From: Chiridota heheva
Taxonomy: Eukaryota; Echinodermata; Holothuroidea; Apodida; Chiridotidae
Assembly (NCBI GenBank): GCA_020152595.1
Contig: JAIGNY010000725.1
Coordinates: forward strand, 803,501-867,500
Length of the DNA stretch: 64,000 nt
Direction: 5' to 3'
The notes below the pieces were generated by a model. That model saw only the letters and a program-made list of their open reading frames with translations, searched no databases and was not told the DNA's origin. Both the position numbers and the translations under genes were made by a program. This document shows, piece after piece, positions 11,532 through 24,621 of the stretch; position 1 is the stretch's first letter; each line of letters starts with the position of its first letter.

Positions 11532-13009
11532 TGGAAACACATTACCCCTGTGACATGGCCAGAAGGGGACCAGGGCAGTGTTCGGCAGTCGATTAGTTGA
11601 AAGTTGTTCCCAATATCTCAAAGTTGTTCCTAATATCTCAACTGCATACATGTTTTAAAGTGGTTTATAACGAACTTCTATTGAGGTATGTACACGAGTC
11701 TTTTAAGATTGTGACGTCACAGCATAAGTCCTAACCCACCAGGAATTGCCAGATTGTTTTGAGTGACGGTGAAAAAGGCTTAGTCGAGAGATTTGAAAGG
11801 ATTAGTTTAATGGTCAAGCAATGAGTGCTTCGAAAGAAACAATAGTGAAGAAAGCATTCACGAATATTTTTTCGTTAATGGAGATAATTTAAGTTCAAAG
11901 TTTCATACCATTTGTGTAGAAACAGACTGAAATCAGCCTAGTGACATCACATCCTCAGATTCCACAAAGTCTTTATTTAGGCCTACTCAATCATGTTTTT
12001 CTTCTTGTGGCTGAAAAACAATTGGATATGTCGAGAAAGTAGTAAAACAGAACCTAATTAGGGTAATCATAGATTAGGCTACCACCTGAAGAAAGTTTGA
12101 TGGAAAATGATAAAAATAGTTAAAAGTTGAATAAAGTTTCTGTAAATCACATTAACAATTGTTAAGAATGTGAGGATGGGTCGCCAACTTTCCATAGTAG
12201 ACTTCCTACACCAGTCATTTCTACACAGATCGGTCTGAACTCTAATATCTCCTAAAGGAATATGATATTGAGGTAGTTGCTTCACCATTTATGTCTTCTT
12301 TCATATAAGATACATTTGACTGACCACTGAACTAATCCTTTATGAAAAGAAGGACTCTGAATTAAATTCACAGATCGTAGAGTTGTAACACCACATTCAT
12401 AATTTGAAAACACAGTTTTAGACACTTGTTCGTTGGTGGCGGCGATTCCGGGGAACGGGGAGACATGTCCCCCCAATAAATTTGTTGAGGAGGGGGAACG
12501 AAAATCATTAGGTCCTCCCTAAAAAATGAAGCCTTATATAAAACCTACATAGCTGGCTATACCACTGTTTGGGTTTGCTCCCCCCCCTCTCCCTTCTTCC
12601 TATGTTAAAAATAAATCGCTGCCACTGTAGTCGTTTATACACCTAGAATATAACCATGGGTTTTGAATCTCAATCAAACCTCTATTAAAATTTAGCAGCA
12701 GAAAACAGCCTGATGATTTTCTGGGAAAGATATTTAGAAGAGAAATTGCAATACTTACAAATATTTTAAGGTATCGTCTCTTTCAGACATATAGTACATG
12801 GGGGCCTACGACCACTGAACGGATAATGGAACTTTCTTCAAGCTTTGATTAAACACAACTCAGAAACTACAGGCAGACATGTGATTTTGTCTTCGTAAGA
12901 CTATCTGTATTCTTCAGCATGTAAACCTCAAGGCTTTCTGTTGAATATGAAATCTCTACATGCCCTTGGTGCCTGTATAAGTTTCAAATGATTACTGCGC
13001 CCTACATCT
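11532..13009. other. Intergenic sequence, nothing recognised
   Basis: No supported gene. A short direct repeat (GTTGTTCC.AATATCTCAA) is at 11,601-11,640. C-rich and G-rich runs near 12,470-12,590 resemble tails of old repeats. Confidence 0.5.
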
Positions 13010-13324
13010 CGTCCCTCTTTTCGCAGTTTCGCGTGGTCTGGTAGTGACGAATGTCATTTTTTAAATTTTATTTATTTTGTATATAATTCCGCATACTGGC
13101 TATTATCTTTGGTACTAATTACACATTAAAAATGTGATACATTTTTGTAATAGTTTTTAAAACTTTTATTTTTGTCCTTTTTCAGCAAGGTATAAATGTA
13201 CTATTTTACTCTTCAGAATCACAATAAAAGTAAATTTGAAAATTTAAAATCTTTGGCATCGATTTTCTCAAAACTATATTTTCTTACATTCGTCACTATA
13301 CCATGTATGCGGAAAGAGGAATTA
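13010..13324. mobile_element. MITE-like inverted-repeat element
   Basis: The left end (CTCTTTTCGCAG...TAGTGACGAATGT, about 13,015-13,052) is repeated inverted at the right (ACATTCGTCACTATACCATG...CGGAAAGAGG, about 13,286-13,320). Arms are ~35-40 bp and imperfect around an AT-rich centre with no ORF. The same arm sequences flank 24,622-24,969, so this is a non-autonomous DNA transposon family. Confidence 0.7.
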
Positions 13325-13728
13325 TGGTAGATCCAAAAAGTACTTCATGCCTTTAGCTTAAACGATGTAGCTTTTAACATTCATTGTTTTGGGGGCTGGG
13401 AGATGCCTCAAATTCCTCAATGATTCGCGTAACCGATTCGCGAATGGAACCTCGTCTCATAAATTTACTTTAAACGTCGCCGATAATTCAGTTGCATATA
13501 CTAGTACCGTCACGTCCGCAGCGGCTATTGATTTGGTTTGCTTGTCACAGTATGTGTGTGGATATGTAGACCAATCAGAAACGTTGAGCTGTCTTGTATA
13601 TTTCTCTTCACGTTAGGACGATAATTGGTCGTTAACAATTTACGTTGAAAATACAAAAAAGAATACTTTTTTGATATATCGTACCTAAAAAGAAACAAAG
13701 TAGCAAAAGAAAAGAAAAATGCATAAAA

Positions 13729-13850
13729 ATACCAAAAGTGGTAAAAAATACTAAATATAGTCACATTATCACCAGGACCCGACGTTTGGACATGTTAATT
13801 TAATTTGGAATCTTTTATTGAAAACTCCGTAATGATATTTATAGCCCACA
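13729..13850 (-). repeat. Dispersed repeat R1, copy 1
   Basis: Contains AATACTAAATATAGTCACA, then a GACGTTTGGACATGTT block, then CGTAATGATATTTATAG. The same order recurs near 20.4, 21.0, 21.4 and 25.5 kb. The orientation convention is arbitrary and no ORF is seen. Confidence 0.65.
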
Positions 13851-13999
13851 AGAAAAAGCGAAACACGTAAAGTTACTACTGTTAAAAAAGGTGATGTAGT
13901 CCAGCAGATTTCAACAAAATTGTGCACTTTTCCTGAAAAGCATGAAATTTGGCTCACGTGTACAGTTTGACGTGCTGAAAATTTCTGGATATATAGGGC

Positions 14000-14345
14000 C
14001 AACTCGATTTTTCCCAAGGTGGCCGCCAAAATTTAAAATGGTCGCCAGGTGGACTAAAAATAACTGAATAATTTTTGATATGATATTCATTTTCATGGGA
14101 TTTAAAATCCATGGTGAAAGATTTGATGTAATCCTAAACATAAGCTACAAGTTCTAATGATTATTTTCCAATATGGCTGCCATTTTTAAAAATATTCGTT
14201 ATATAGATATGTATATCAACTGTTACATATGTGTATGGTACTAAATTGTGTTATATTTTATCATGTTTCAAAACACAATTTGTGGTACTTCATTGGTTCT
14301 TATCCAATATGGCTACCAAATTCAAGATGGCTGCCATATAATGTA
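14000..14345. repeat. GGCGGCCAT/ATGGCTGCCAT-rich repeat
   Basis: Several near-palindromic versions of NATGGCNGCCATNTT occur, the same motif that is clustered at 19.81-20.40, 25.77-26.13 and 54.97 kb. It behaves as part of a common dispersed repeat of this genome. Confidence 0.5.
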
Positions 14346-14849
14346 CCGCATGATTTCAGTGCAATTTTTATTTGCGTCTTATTTTGTCTGAAGCTAATAA
14401 GACATTAAAATAAACGAACTTTTGGCGCAACATGAGAATAGAAGAAAGTCCACAATTCTACTACTGATTCACAAGATATCTGGTGATCTGTTGGTTCTTG
14501 ATGTTGCAGGACTGAAATAATCTGCACAACCAGAACAATAAAGCAGATTGGAAAATAACATTACTCTCCTTTTGTACATGAATGTTAAGTCAAAAGAAAA
14601 GTCATTGTTCAGGGGCTGAAAGGAAATAAATTTATGTTGTTTAGTTGACCAAAAAACAACAAGAATCACATTTTTATAGTTTATGAAAAATTCTACGATT
14701 TTCTCTTAATTGTATACGGTTCCTGTCAAGTACGGGATGGAAACTGATGAATTATTTCGTCATGAGAATCAAATTGTTTTCCCCTTCGTTGTAAAACTTT
14801 GGTGGATGTTATTCTGAAATTAAACCCGACATAGTCAGATAGTAGGATG

Positions 14850-15935
14850 TCTTTAACAGCATTCTACTCCAAAACAATGATGTTATCATGACTCATGAGG
14901 TTGATGTTATTATCCTTGATGGTGCTGCCATTGTAAACATGTTTAAGCCATGTCTACAGATACCGGGGTTGGCTGGTTCTGCCTCTGATTTCCATGTTCC
15001 TCATGTGTTGGAACCACTTGATATTGAGAATTCGGCGAAGGCCCAGGGAGTCAAATGCATTTAGTCATGTTCCTAATTCATGTAGCCCAAATTTCTTCTC
15101 CATAGAAGAGGGTGGAGATGACAAAAGATTCGTAATTTGGTCTTAAGGTTCATTTTACTACTCCAGACCTTTGAACAGTCTGTCACAGATTCACAGTATG
15201 GTATGCAATCCTTACCTTGAGCTTAAAATGCTCGTTGACTAGTCTCCCATTCGACATAACAGTGGACCCCATTGCCAAAAAGTGGACCTTTGTCTGCAGT
15301 GGCACATCTGGTAGGTGGGATGTTCGTGCAGTATTTCCAATACTCATTCCAATAGATTTGGGTGCTGTCTGCTATCTAGAGGGCTGAGGGCACTGCACTC
15401 TTATACCAAATCGATGAGTATTCCAAACAGCAGTGAAGACCACACACAACCTTGCGGTACCCCTGTATCAATTCTGAACAAGTTATTCAGTTCGCTCATT
15501 GTCAACAATTACTGCCTTTTCACAATCTTGATGGACAGCAAATATTACGCGAAGATATTTCTTAAGAATACCATAGTAATAAAGAATGTACCACATAGGG
15601 GGACGATGGATACTGCCAAAGGTTGCATTGAAATCTATAAATAGTAACGCATAATACAAGTGGGTTGCTGGTATTCTATGCACTTTTCCATCATAATTCG
15701 AAGACAGAAAATCTGATTGGTACATCCCGCTCGTCCTTGTCTGAAACCTTGGTCTTCACAGAGCTTACTTTCTATTCAGTATCGTGCATTCTGTGAAGAG
15801 AATATGCCCAAAAACGTTACCTGGTACAGACATGAGTGATATGCCATGGTAGTTATTGCATAGAGACCTGTTACCCTTCTTGTAGACAGTACATAATACA
15901 CTCTTGGTCCAGTCCTCAGGTACCGGCCATACTTC
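14850..15935 (-). mobile_element. Non-LTR retrotransposon relic A (reverse transcriptase)
   Basis: Reading the minus strand in several frames gives reverse-transcriptase-like segments: a NNYHGISLMSVPGNVF stretch (about 15,850) and YYALLFIDFNATFGSIHR (within 15,483-15,725), the RT motif containing FIDF.AAF. These match the LINE-type 'GISLLSVPGK' and 'FIDF' motifs. Later pieces toward 14,850 resemble the post-RT region. Frameshifts and stops interrupt it throughout; no intact ORF, endonuclease domain or tail was found. Clade not assigned. Confidence 0.7.
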
Positions 15936-16023
15936 ATCAGTGTCACGACATTTCCATCAAGATTAGAAGCCCTAATGTTTCTCAGCTTTGCTTTTTCTTA
16001 TTATCGAGTCAACATTGCAACAG

Positions 16024-18150
16024 CTATATTTGGTTTAGCCATTGCTGGACACATTGCTGTGCATTAAAATTGTAATCTACAAGGTCAGCCAGCATCAGTG
16101 CATTTTTCACCAACAGGGGACATTTTAGCAAGAGGTACTCCATTGTGCGTGGCTCTGTACAATAGTCACAGTCAACTGATTTAGATGTATATCCCCATTT
16201 ATTCATGGTGACATTGGCACGCCCAACTCTTGTCATTCGGCAGTTAAAGAGGGAGGCTCGTCTTATTAAAATACGGTAAATTTGGGGATGCAATATTTTG
16301 ACGTCTTTTTCCGGTTGTGGGCGCAAGATCCGATCCACTGTCTCTTTGTACCACAGTACTGCCAGACACTAGCATGTACGTTGTGTGTGCCGAGTAACAT
16401 ACACAGCGCATTACGTTACTGTGACGAGAAACTTGTTTTTTTTTTTCAATGCGTTTTTGTCAGAAAGCGAAAGTGAAATATTAGTATTATAATACTACAA
16501 TAATATTCACCAAATGAAAATTACTGAGAAAAAAGAAGAAAAAAGATGAAAGCAAAAGTCGCAATAAACGAATTTACCGGGGCTCGAAGTCACGACTGTT
16601 GATTTGAAGAAAAAAACTACTTCCGATTGCCATAACCAACTGGGCTAACTCGTGCAACGGCCTTCAGAGCGTTTTAGATAACTATATACCTTGCAATACG
16701 AGACAACGAATCGCACAGCAAAATTTCAACCAATTAAAAGATTTGAAAGGAATTCTAAATATTGTGTACATATGACGATTTCGCCTCTTTAAGACATTTC
16801 CACTCTGCCCAGGTTGAGCTTACACCGACTGGAAGCTCTTCTTTTGCCATCAGCCCCATTGCTACATGTGGTGGAAGGTGGTGGAATTTTAAGAAGGTTC
16901 TCCTTGACTTAAGACGACTCCGATCGGGCATGTGTCTATTCATCTGTTATTTGCCGCTGACGCTCTTTCTTGCTAGTTGCTGATCATCTGATGTCAGGAG
17001 GAATTACAACAGCTAGAATGTACAAACTGTTGATAATTGTGGGTTTAAGGCAGTCTGTAATTAGTCGGCAGCTCGTTTTAAGATTCGGGTTTATCTTCTT
17101 AGCATGAGTGGATCTTTCCTATACTGGGCTGGCATTCCCAGCAGCTGAGTAGCAGAGAGCTAGAGCAGTGGAACGCAGGGTCACCGGGCTTGCACTCCAG
17201 CATGCTTACAATAGTGTTATGTGTGCTCACTTTTGCTTTGGTTTTCAATACGAGTCTTGAAGGTGAGAAAACAATGAAGGGTGACTCCAAGGGTGCTCGC
17301 AGTAGTCCAGAGGTTTTCCAGACCAGCTTATCTGTAGATGACATTTGGCTTCACGGTTTCTTATGTAGAAAGCACACACCTGTGTCGTTGATGGTTAAGC
17401 ACGAAGGTACCTCTCTTCATAATACGGCGTTAGTTCATCCAGGGCGCTGGGCAGCCTATCGTTCACAACAGTAAAGTCAGTATCTTGTGCAACGACACCA
17501 AGATCATCAGCAATAAAGAGGCGATATCATCACTTCCTGGTTGGTAATTCGTGTAAATATTAAAGAGCGGTGCAAGTACACTCCACTGGGGAAGACCTTT
17601 CTTTAAACTACGCCATCTGTTTCGCTTCTCCTCTAACTCGACAAAGAATAGCCCGTTCTCCAGCTTGCTTTCTATCAGCTCTGTTATCTGAATGTGCTGT
17701 ATCATCTCTAGAAACTTGATGAGAAGACACATGTGGTTCACGGTGTCATAGCTTTGCTATTGCGTTGAATTATTCTCTTGTGGGTGATTCCACACATAGA
17801 TCAAGCTTATTATCAATATGTCCATTCATATGCAGTCTGCAGTTTGGTGATGGGCGATTCAGAAGCTCTTTAAAGTACTGACCCATTGTTCTTCAACATC
17901 ATTGCGGTCTTTGTGGATCACTTCCATAATCTCAATTTTAAGTGCTAGCGCAGTTCTTACCAGTGACCAGTCACGGTCTTCACCAGTTGACAAACAATCT
18001 TCTGGTGGCTTGTCTGTGATGCAACCTCCATTCTGTTTTCAATCATATCCAGTCACTGCTGCTTGTCCTTCCTGATACTTGTCGTGACCTGCTTGCCCAG
18101 TTCGCAGTTCCGATGACAGTGTTGGCCAAGGACATCACGGTCAGCTGTAG
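16024..18150 (-). mobile_element. Non-LTR retrotransposon relic B (reverse transcriptase, C-terminal Cys/His region)
   Basis: 17,463-17,741 (minus) encodes RT-like sequence including KNR-type fingers and KKGLPQWSVLAPLFNIYTN, matching the LINE motif LPQGSVLSPLLFNIYTN with G changed to W. Downstream frames give LGVTLHCFLTFKTRIENQS (about 17,240) and, at 16,024-16,338, the C-terminal region with a CDYC...TMEYLLLKCPL Cys/His-type motif. Stops and frameshifts are frequent. About 400 bp at 16,340-16,750 interrupts the homology and holds a tRNA-like sequence, suggesting nested insertion. Confidence 0.75.
16570..16665 (-). mobile_element. tRNA-like sequence, probably SINE head
   Basis: On the minus strand a strong A-box GTTAGCCCAGTTGG (about 16,640) and a B-box-like ACTTCGAGCCCC (about 16,580) lie ~60 nt apart. 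Acceptor and anticodon stems do not fold convincingly, so a functional tRNA is unlikely. It sits within a ~400 bp interruption of the LINE relic. Confidence 0.45.
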
Positions 18151-18209
18151 CTCACTTTTTGTTATATACCAATATCTCTTGTTCCTGCAGAGATCTAAAC
18201 ATAGAGTTT

Positions 18210-19150
18210 CTTTTTACGAGGGCCTAAAGTTAAATTAGCAGCTGTTGTCACCTTCTTTTCCATTCCTACAATATGCAAATTGGTAATATAGAGTTCTTCA
18301 AGGGAATATACAAGCTTCTTATCTCCATGTGCACAAGAAGCCGACACTATATATTACTTTTTCATGCAAGCTGCGGATGCTGCTGTGGATATCGCAGAGT
18401 ACTGCTGCACATAGTAAATACGGATGTGGTTGTCTTGTCCATATTTTCGTTTGCTCAGACAAATTTCCATGAACTATGGTTAGCGTTCAACACAGAAAAG
18501 TATTTTAGATTCATACCAGCTCACTATATAGCCCAGTCATTAGGTGCTGACAAAACAGTGTCTTTACATCTTTCATGCTTTCAAACTTCATTCTTCTTCG
18601 TTAGAAGGAAGAAGACGGCGTGGGAGACGTTAAACGTCTGTCTAGAGGTGCCAGTACAAGCCGTTTCTCACATTGGAAGAAGCCGTCTTACAGAACAGAC
18701 CCTGGCCCATTGCATGCCTACAAGAGAGCGCTCGCTATGTTGTCTTAATGCATGATCGAACAAGGCCTTGCACAGGTGTAGACAACACTAGGAAAGAATT
18801 GTTCACACAGAAGGGGAGGTTCAGAGAGTTGACCCCCCTTCCTCCCTTCCTGCAGCAGTTGCCTTGTACCAGCATGTACAACGAGCAGCATATCAAGCTG
18901 GACATTGCTGGGGACAAAGGATACTACACACTCCAGAATTACCTGATCCGTGCCACTGGGGCGGATTCGAGACATTCACATCTGTGGCAACCTCTTTGGT
19001 CAACGTAAGCTGAGGCATCAAAGTCTTGTCAAGAACTTCTCAAGTGTGGCTGCAATAATGTAAAAGGATGTTTAAGAGCATGTAAATGTTCCAAAGCTGA
19101 AATGGTATGTTCATCATATTGTAAATGCAAAGAAGATTGTGAACGTTCTT
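18210..19150 (+). pseudogene. C-terminal relic of a multicopy unnamed gene family (DTDVVVL/Cys-rich tail)
   Basis: Plus-strand frames give YRRVLLHIVNTDVVVL and ELWLAFNTEKYFRFIPAHYI (18,273-18,755), then a DNTRKELFTQKGR segment (18,673-19,008), then a cysteine-rich tail CGCNNVKGCLRACKC (about 19,045-19,145). This order is what I recall of the C-terminal part of a large multicopy invertebrate family whose middle part appears at 51.7-54.9 kb and N-terminus at 28.5-29.3 kb. The NTDVVVL stretch suggests a PIN/FEN-like nuclease fold (inference). Frameshifts separate the pieces. Confidence 0.6.
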
Positions 19151-19369
19151 AGGAAACCTATTTTTGTTGCGAAGGGTTTTTGTCTTGAATTTCTTCAACA
19201 ACACATTTTGTACGACTGTTTCAGAGTTGGACTGTAGTGTGTATGAAACTCATGCCATGCTTGGTAGACAAGCAATAATTCATAGTCTGCAATAAGCTTT
19301 TCCATGCAGTTTAATAAAGAATTGACAACCAAGGTTACATTATGCTGCCAGTCATTATAGCCTATTAAA

Positions 19370-19480
19370 GGTGACCACAAAAAGAGCAAGAGGATGTTGA
19401 AGAGCATATAGATGTGTCCAGACTGTGATGAGCATCATATAAGAAATGCAAAGGAGTTTGTGAATGTATTTATCTTTAAT
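19370..19480 (+). pseudogene. Second decayed copy of the Cys-rich tail
   Basis: GAGGATGTTGAAGAGCATAT...GAAATGCAAAGGAGTTTGTG parallels GGATGTTTAAGAGCATGT...AAATGCAAAGAAGATTGTG at 19,058-19,140. It is a further-diverged duplicate of the preceding tail, with cysteines mostly lost. Confidence 0.45.
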
Positions 19481-19809
19481 CTATTTTTTTAAATTGTTTG
19501 CTAGAACTATGTGTCAGACTTGCTATTGCCAATTCAATTTCTTCAAAATATCAGTGTGACATTCACAAGCATAACTTACGTACTTACGTTGATTTTTGCA
19601 AATTAACATTTATAGAAAAAATAGGCCGAAAACAACCGACTTTTACATAAAGCAACTGTGCCAGCTATTTTGGACACTGAACTCAGCATCTGTTCACTAA
19701 ATTAATAGGCTAAATATAGACATGTAGACTGAACTTAAATTAGTACAGAAATTCAGGATTAATTGTAATATGACTATTGGATGATCAACCTGAAATCGTT
19801 TTTGCTTAA

Positions 19810-20400
19810 ATGACAGCCATATTTGATGAAATGGCGGCCATTTTGCTCAAATGGCGGCCATATTGGCCAAAATGGTAGCCATTTTGAATTTCGCGGCCAT
19901 GGTAAATTTTAAGGATTGAGGTAGAATACATGTAAAAATGAACCAGAGGGCTGATTGTAAACAGTTGTTTATTTGTGTTAACTACACTTAACAATGTCAA
20001 AATATCACCCGAAAAATGTTTGCCATAAATTAAGTAAGAGCCATTTTGAATTTGCAGCCATATTGGATACTAAATTCATAATTATCTGTCCACTAATAAT
20101 CTGCTTACAAGGATTAAACTGATATTTAGCACAGAAATTTACTTGTAACATAACTTCCTTGCATGATAATTTGTAATTTAAATCGGTTTTTTGCTAAAAT
20201 GACGGTCATTTTTGTTAATAGCGGCCATTTTTAATTTGGCAGCCATTTTGAAATGTTCAAACTTAAGCTTTGAGGTAGAATATAGGGAAAATGTTAATCA
20301 GACTGCAATATTGATTGCATGCAGTTCTTTATTTTTGTTTTCTATAGTTCACACTGTCAAAACATCATCATTTCACTTAGTCGGTGGCCATTTTACAGGA
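19810..20400. repeat. Cluster of ATGGCGGCCAT motifs and R1-related repeat
   Basis: At least seven variants of AAATGGCGGCCATNTT between 19,812 and 20,400. Sequence around 19,905-19,990 (TTGAGGTAGAATA, AATCAGACTG-like) recurs at 20,265-20,370, indicating two tandem diverged units of about 350 bp. Confidence 0.6.
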
Positions 20401-20560
20401 CTATTAGGAAATAAACCGATTGGACCTACTTGTTTATTAAAGCTAAAATGTTTTTCCTGTAATACTATTTATAGTCCTTTTGTATTTTTGTTTAATGTTA
20501 TTTTACCATGCTATCCAGTACTATGTAGCCTACTTCTTTTATGAAAATAAAACATTAATC
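20340..20560 (+). repeat. Dispersed repeat R1, copy 2
   Basis: Shares CCTGTAATACTATTTATAGTCC and the preceding 'gaccTACTTGTTTATTAAAGCT' order with copies at 21.0, 21.4 and 25.5 kb. Diverged. Confidence 0.5.
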
Positions 20561-20799
20561 AGCTGTTTTATATCAGATAACCAAATGTAAAACCTTTCAA
20601 CGCGTAGATTGTATAGCATACGACACTCCAAACGTATATTTATATTTGTGTATATGAAAATAACGTCGTAACGATTTATGCCTTTGTCTGTTTGTTCCCC
20701 TTCCAATTAGTGGTATCTGACACCACCACTGCGTTACGGCCCTATGCCACTGATAGGTCCAGAAAGTTAGTTATGACTGAGTTTAAATTGTCATTGTTT

Positions 20800-21190
20800 G
20801 CAGGAGGGGGGGGTGGAGGGGGTGGAGGAGAGATGTCTTGATGGAAAAAAAAAATCTATTCACAAAGTACGTGAGGTTTAACGCTGACAGGTTGAAAATA
20901 GGGGCCTCCAAGAAAAAACGAAATCAATCAGAAAACCGAAAAAACAAGATACGAAATGTTCGACAATTTTTTCTCAAAAAGTACCCAAAGTGTTAAATAT
21001 ACTAAACATGGTCACACTATCAGTAAGATCCCAACGTTTGGACATGTTATCTATTTTCAAATGTTTTATTTTATCTATATCAAATATTCTGTTGCAGCTG
21101 AAACGATTTCTCTTTCTCGTAATGATATTTATAGTCGCTATATGTCTCATTTTGTTTTACCATGCATTCCAGTATCAGGGACTTCTTTTA
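20800..21190 (+). repeat. Dispersed repeat R1, copy 3
   Basis: Begins after a G-rich run, with the order AAAAACGAAATC, TACTAAACATGGTCACACT, CAACGTTTGGACATGTTATC, CGTAATGATATTTATAG. Best match is 25,330-25,600. Confidence 0.65.
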
Positions 21191-21289
21191 TTATAATAAA
21201 ACAAGAGACAGTGATATTATTTGGAAATTTTGTAGCAAATAGATTTGTAATGCAATATTTGTGTAAAAAGTAAAATTTATCAGAATATT

Positions 21290-21560
21290 AACAAAAAAAG
21301 GATACCAATTTTTCGACAATTTTAAAAAAATACCCAGAGTGCTAAAAATACTCAATATGATCACACTCCAATTAGAACCCCAATGTTTGGCCATGTTTGT
21401 CTCGTTTTGAATATATCTTTTATTGAAGCTGAAATGTATTCCGTACTCTGTAATACCACTTATATTTCTTTTTTAATTGTTTCATTTTATTTAACCGTGA
21501 TATTTTACTAAGTTGCTAATACTTCTTTTATGAAAAAAATATATATATATTAAACAGTGA
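21290..21560 (+). repeat. Dispersed repeat R1, copy 4
   Basis: TACTCAATATGATCACACT, CAATGTTTGGCCATGTTTGT and CTCTGTAATACCACTTATA occur in the same order and spacing as the other copies. With copy 3 it forms a direct tandem of ~350 bp period. Confidence 0.65.
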
Positions 21561-23126
21561 TATCATTTGGAATTATTTATTAGAAATTAGATAATGTAAG
21601 TTTTTGTAATAGGCCTATGTGAAATGTCCTAATGTATTATATTTCTGGTTTGTTGACATGTTTCCGTATTAGCAGTTTTGTATATAACTGTATAAGATAG
21701 ACAAATAATATTGCCGTAGGTTTGATTTGTTCAGTTTAATTAATTTGTAAATTGAAAAACTTTTACGAGTAGATTTTATAGCATACAAAAACTCGAAACG
21801 GTTCTTTTACTTGTGTAACTATATGTAAAAACTGTTTCGTAACGAGTTATGTCTTTGCCTCCCCCCCCCCCTCCTTCTTTCCGGAGGTGAGAGGGGCGGT
21901 GCCCGAGCCAAAAATTACATTACATTAATAACTGAAACTTAGCCGAATGTTGGGTTAGTAACACAGTCAGTTTCCAGCCTCGTGAAAAGTCGTGAAAAAA
22001 TCCCACTCGGATTTATGAATATATAATAACCTGAAACATGGTGTTTTTCCGAAGGTGATTACAGCTTCGTTACGGTAGAAAGCTGTATCAATTTATGAAA
22101 TTTAGGCAATTAAAGGGTTGAAAATACTATCCATTAACATTTTAAGAATATTTCGAGCAAAAACTAATACAAATCGGAGGGATTTATAATAATTAAAAAT
22201 TCGGAAAAAGCGGTTGTCGAAAAACGTGGTCACAAAACAAATTTCCAGTCTTGGGCCCACACGATCTTTACATATGTGATAGAAAATTTCGTTTTCTATC
22301 TAAATCTATGAGAATAAGTATGGAAATCAGAGAAAGCCGGTCAGGAACTCGCAAACTTTGTACCGATTTCCAGAGGAACCATGTTGATTTCGCTAATATC
22401 GTACGATCCATATTATGGTTGGACAATGTGCAGTCACGTGGTGTCAGTTGTTTACTTCGGTATCGTCATCTCGCATATACTCTTGAAATGCTCATGAAAT
22501 GGCGTTCGCACGAAATAGCCACAAACTTATCCTTCGTAATCCCCCGATAACTTGGTAGTTTCTTTCAAAAAACAAATATACTTCAGATTACATGGGGAAT
22601 CTTAATTGTATATCAAATTCAGATTAAAATGAAAGAGATTTAGTGACGACGAGAGCTTCTTGAGGCAACTGAATACACGTAGTGTATGCAAGGTTTTGAT
22701 AATTAAAACACTGGTGTATGTAATGTGGTGTCAAGCTCTCAATACTGATTTTCTCAAATTCAGCCTATGCTGTAGTATTTTCACTATACGCTTGCTATAA
22801 TTCCTAGGATTAAATACATTTATATTTGCTTATACTGCTAAAATACCATTTCACCAGGGATTTGTTATCCCAACTAACAAATCCCTTATTTCATGTACTT
22901 TCTTCTAACTTGTAAAACACATTGTTGCTTTGTAGGCCTTTTGTGAATTTTCATGAGTGAACTATGGATTGGACTCTTGCCTTCTCTGACAAAATGTTAA
23001 TCGGCTTGACGATCCGCTAAGGTGAAACCACTGGTTGCAGCTCAGATCCTGCTTGTTGATAAATATATATAATAGCTCTGCTACTGCATCGAGTACTTTT
23101 TACCAATGTTGAGAAACATCATATTT
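21561..23126. other. Intergenic sequence, nothing firmly recognised
   Basis: A 99-codon plus-strand frame at 22,251-22,550 is open but resembles no family known to me. A C-run lies at 21,860-21,871. No RNA gene seen. Confidence 0.45.
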
Positions 23127-23127
23127 C

Positions 23128-23460
<333 letters not shown>

Positions 23461-24012
23461 TGAGGAAAAAGTGTCTTCCTCCTTGGAATAGCATTGCCAA
23501 TTTGTATTGGTACAAGTTAATGCTATCGTGCAAGCATGGATATATAGAACACCAGTGAAAGTACACATGTGGTCCTTTTGTAGTATAACTTGCTATTCCA
23601 TACAACTTGCCAATATTCTATATAGGCTTATTCATACAATGCGTATGTGATTATTATTCGCTGTTATGTATTAGGCTATTTTGTGAATTACATGATTTTC
23701 AAAGGTAATTTTAATTTTCAGTGAACAGTTCAAATAATTTTACGTAGAACCAGGGCTGGATAGGGTCTGAAGGCACCATATGTCTGTATGTGCGTGGGCG
23801 TCTTTAATACATTTTGTCGTCATGATTGCATTACATTTAGTTTTCATGGCAACGTGGGCGGCAGTGATGTATCCGGCTTTCGACTCCAGAGGGGGTGCCG
23901 AAAAATATGACTTCATTATCGGACTTCTGCCTAAAAACTGTCCAATACTACTATAGTGACTAAGCTGTCAAACAAACTGACAAAAGTGAATGACTAAAGC
24001 TAATTTGGCTAA

Positions 24013-24420
24013 ATGAACGTTTTTAACCAATTTTTGACGACTCAAACTAATACATATTTGCGAGTTCTAACAAACTTTAGGCCATGCAAGCACTATCATG
24101 CGATCTTTAACTGCGATTTCTATATTTTTTTAAATGTAGTGGTATATCTTTTAACCCAAATTAGCCAAAATTTAAACAAATCAGGGCATTTTATCCACAT
24201 TCGGGCTATTTCTAACAAACGTTGGGCATTTTAAGGCAAATTTGAGCGTTTAAAGGCAAATTTGAGCGTTTTAAAGCAAGTTTGGGCGATTTCTAACCAC
24301 ATTTTGGCCATTTTTAGCCGAATTTAATTGACGCAAAGTTTAAACAAATCCAGCCATTTATCAATTTAATTAACAATTTTGGGGCATTTTTAACCGAATT
24401 TACTTTATTGTAATTTCTTA
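24013..24420. repeat. Degenerate short repeats (GGGCATTTTNANNCAAATT)
   Basis: Many degenerate units of the type GGGCATTTTAAGGCAAATT or GCCATTTTTAGCCGAATT, spaced about 20-40 bp, run from about 24,150 to 24,400. Low-complexity decay of a simple satellite; no gene. Confidence 0.45.
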
Positions 24421-24621
24421 CTTAAACATGTATAGAAATGTATCCTACTTGAATATTTCAGCATGCAACTTGAAGCTTATTTACCTACGGAATTCCGCCA
24501 TGGAGAGGGATCCACAGAGGTGTAGCTAGAGGGTTTGGTATTAGACAGCTCTTTAGACACATGGTAAACAAGTACCAGATGTTGAGAAAGGTCCAGAAAG
24601 AAAGGGTTCTAAGTTTTTTAA

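Noticed and set aside
16570-16665. Functional tRNA gene
   Set aside because: Box A and B are present, but acceptor and anticodon stems do not pair convincingly.
22251-22550. 99-codon ORF
   Set aside because: No recognisable motif, splice or promoter signal; length is compatible with chance.
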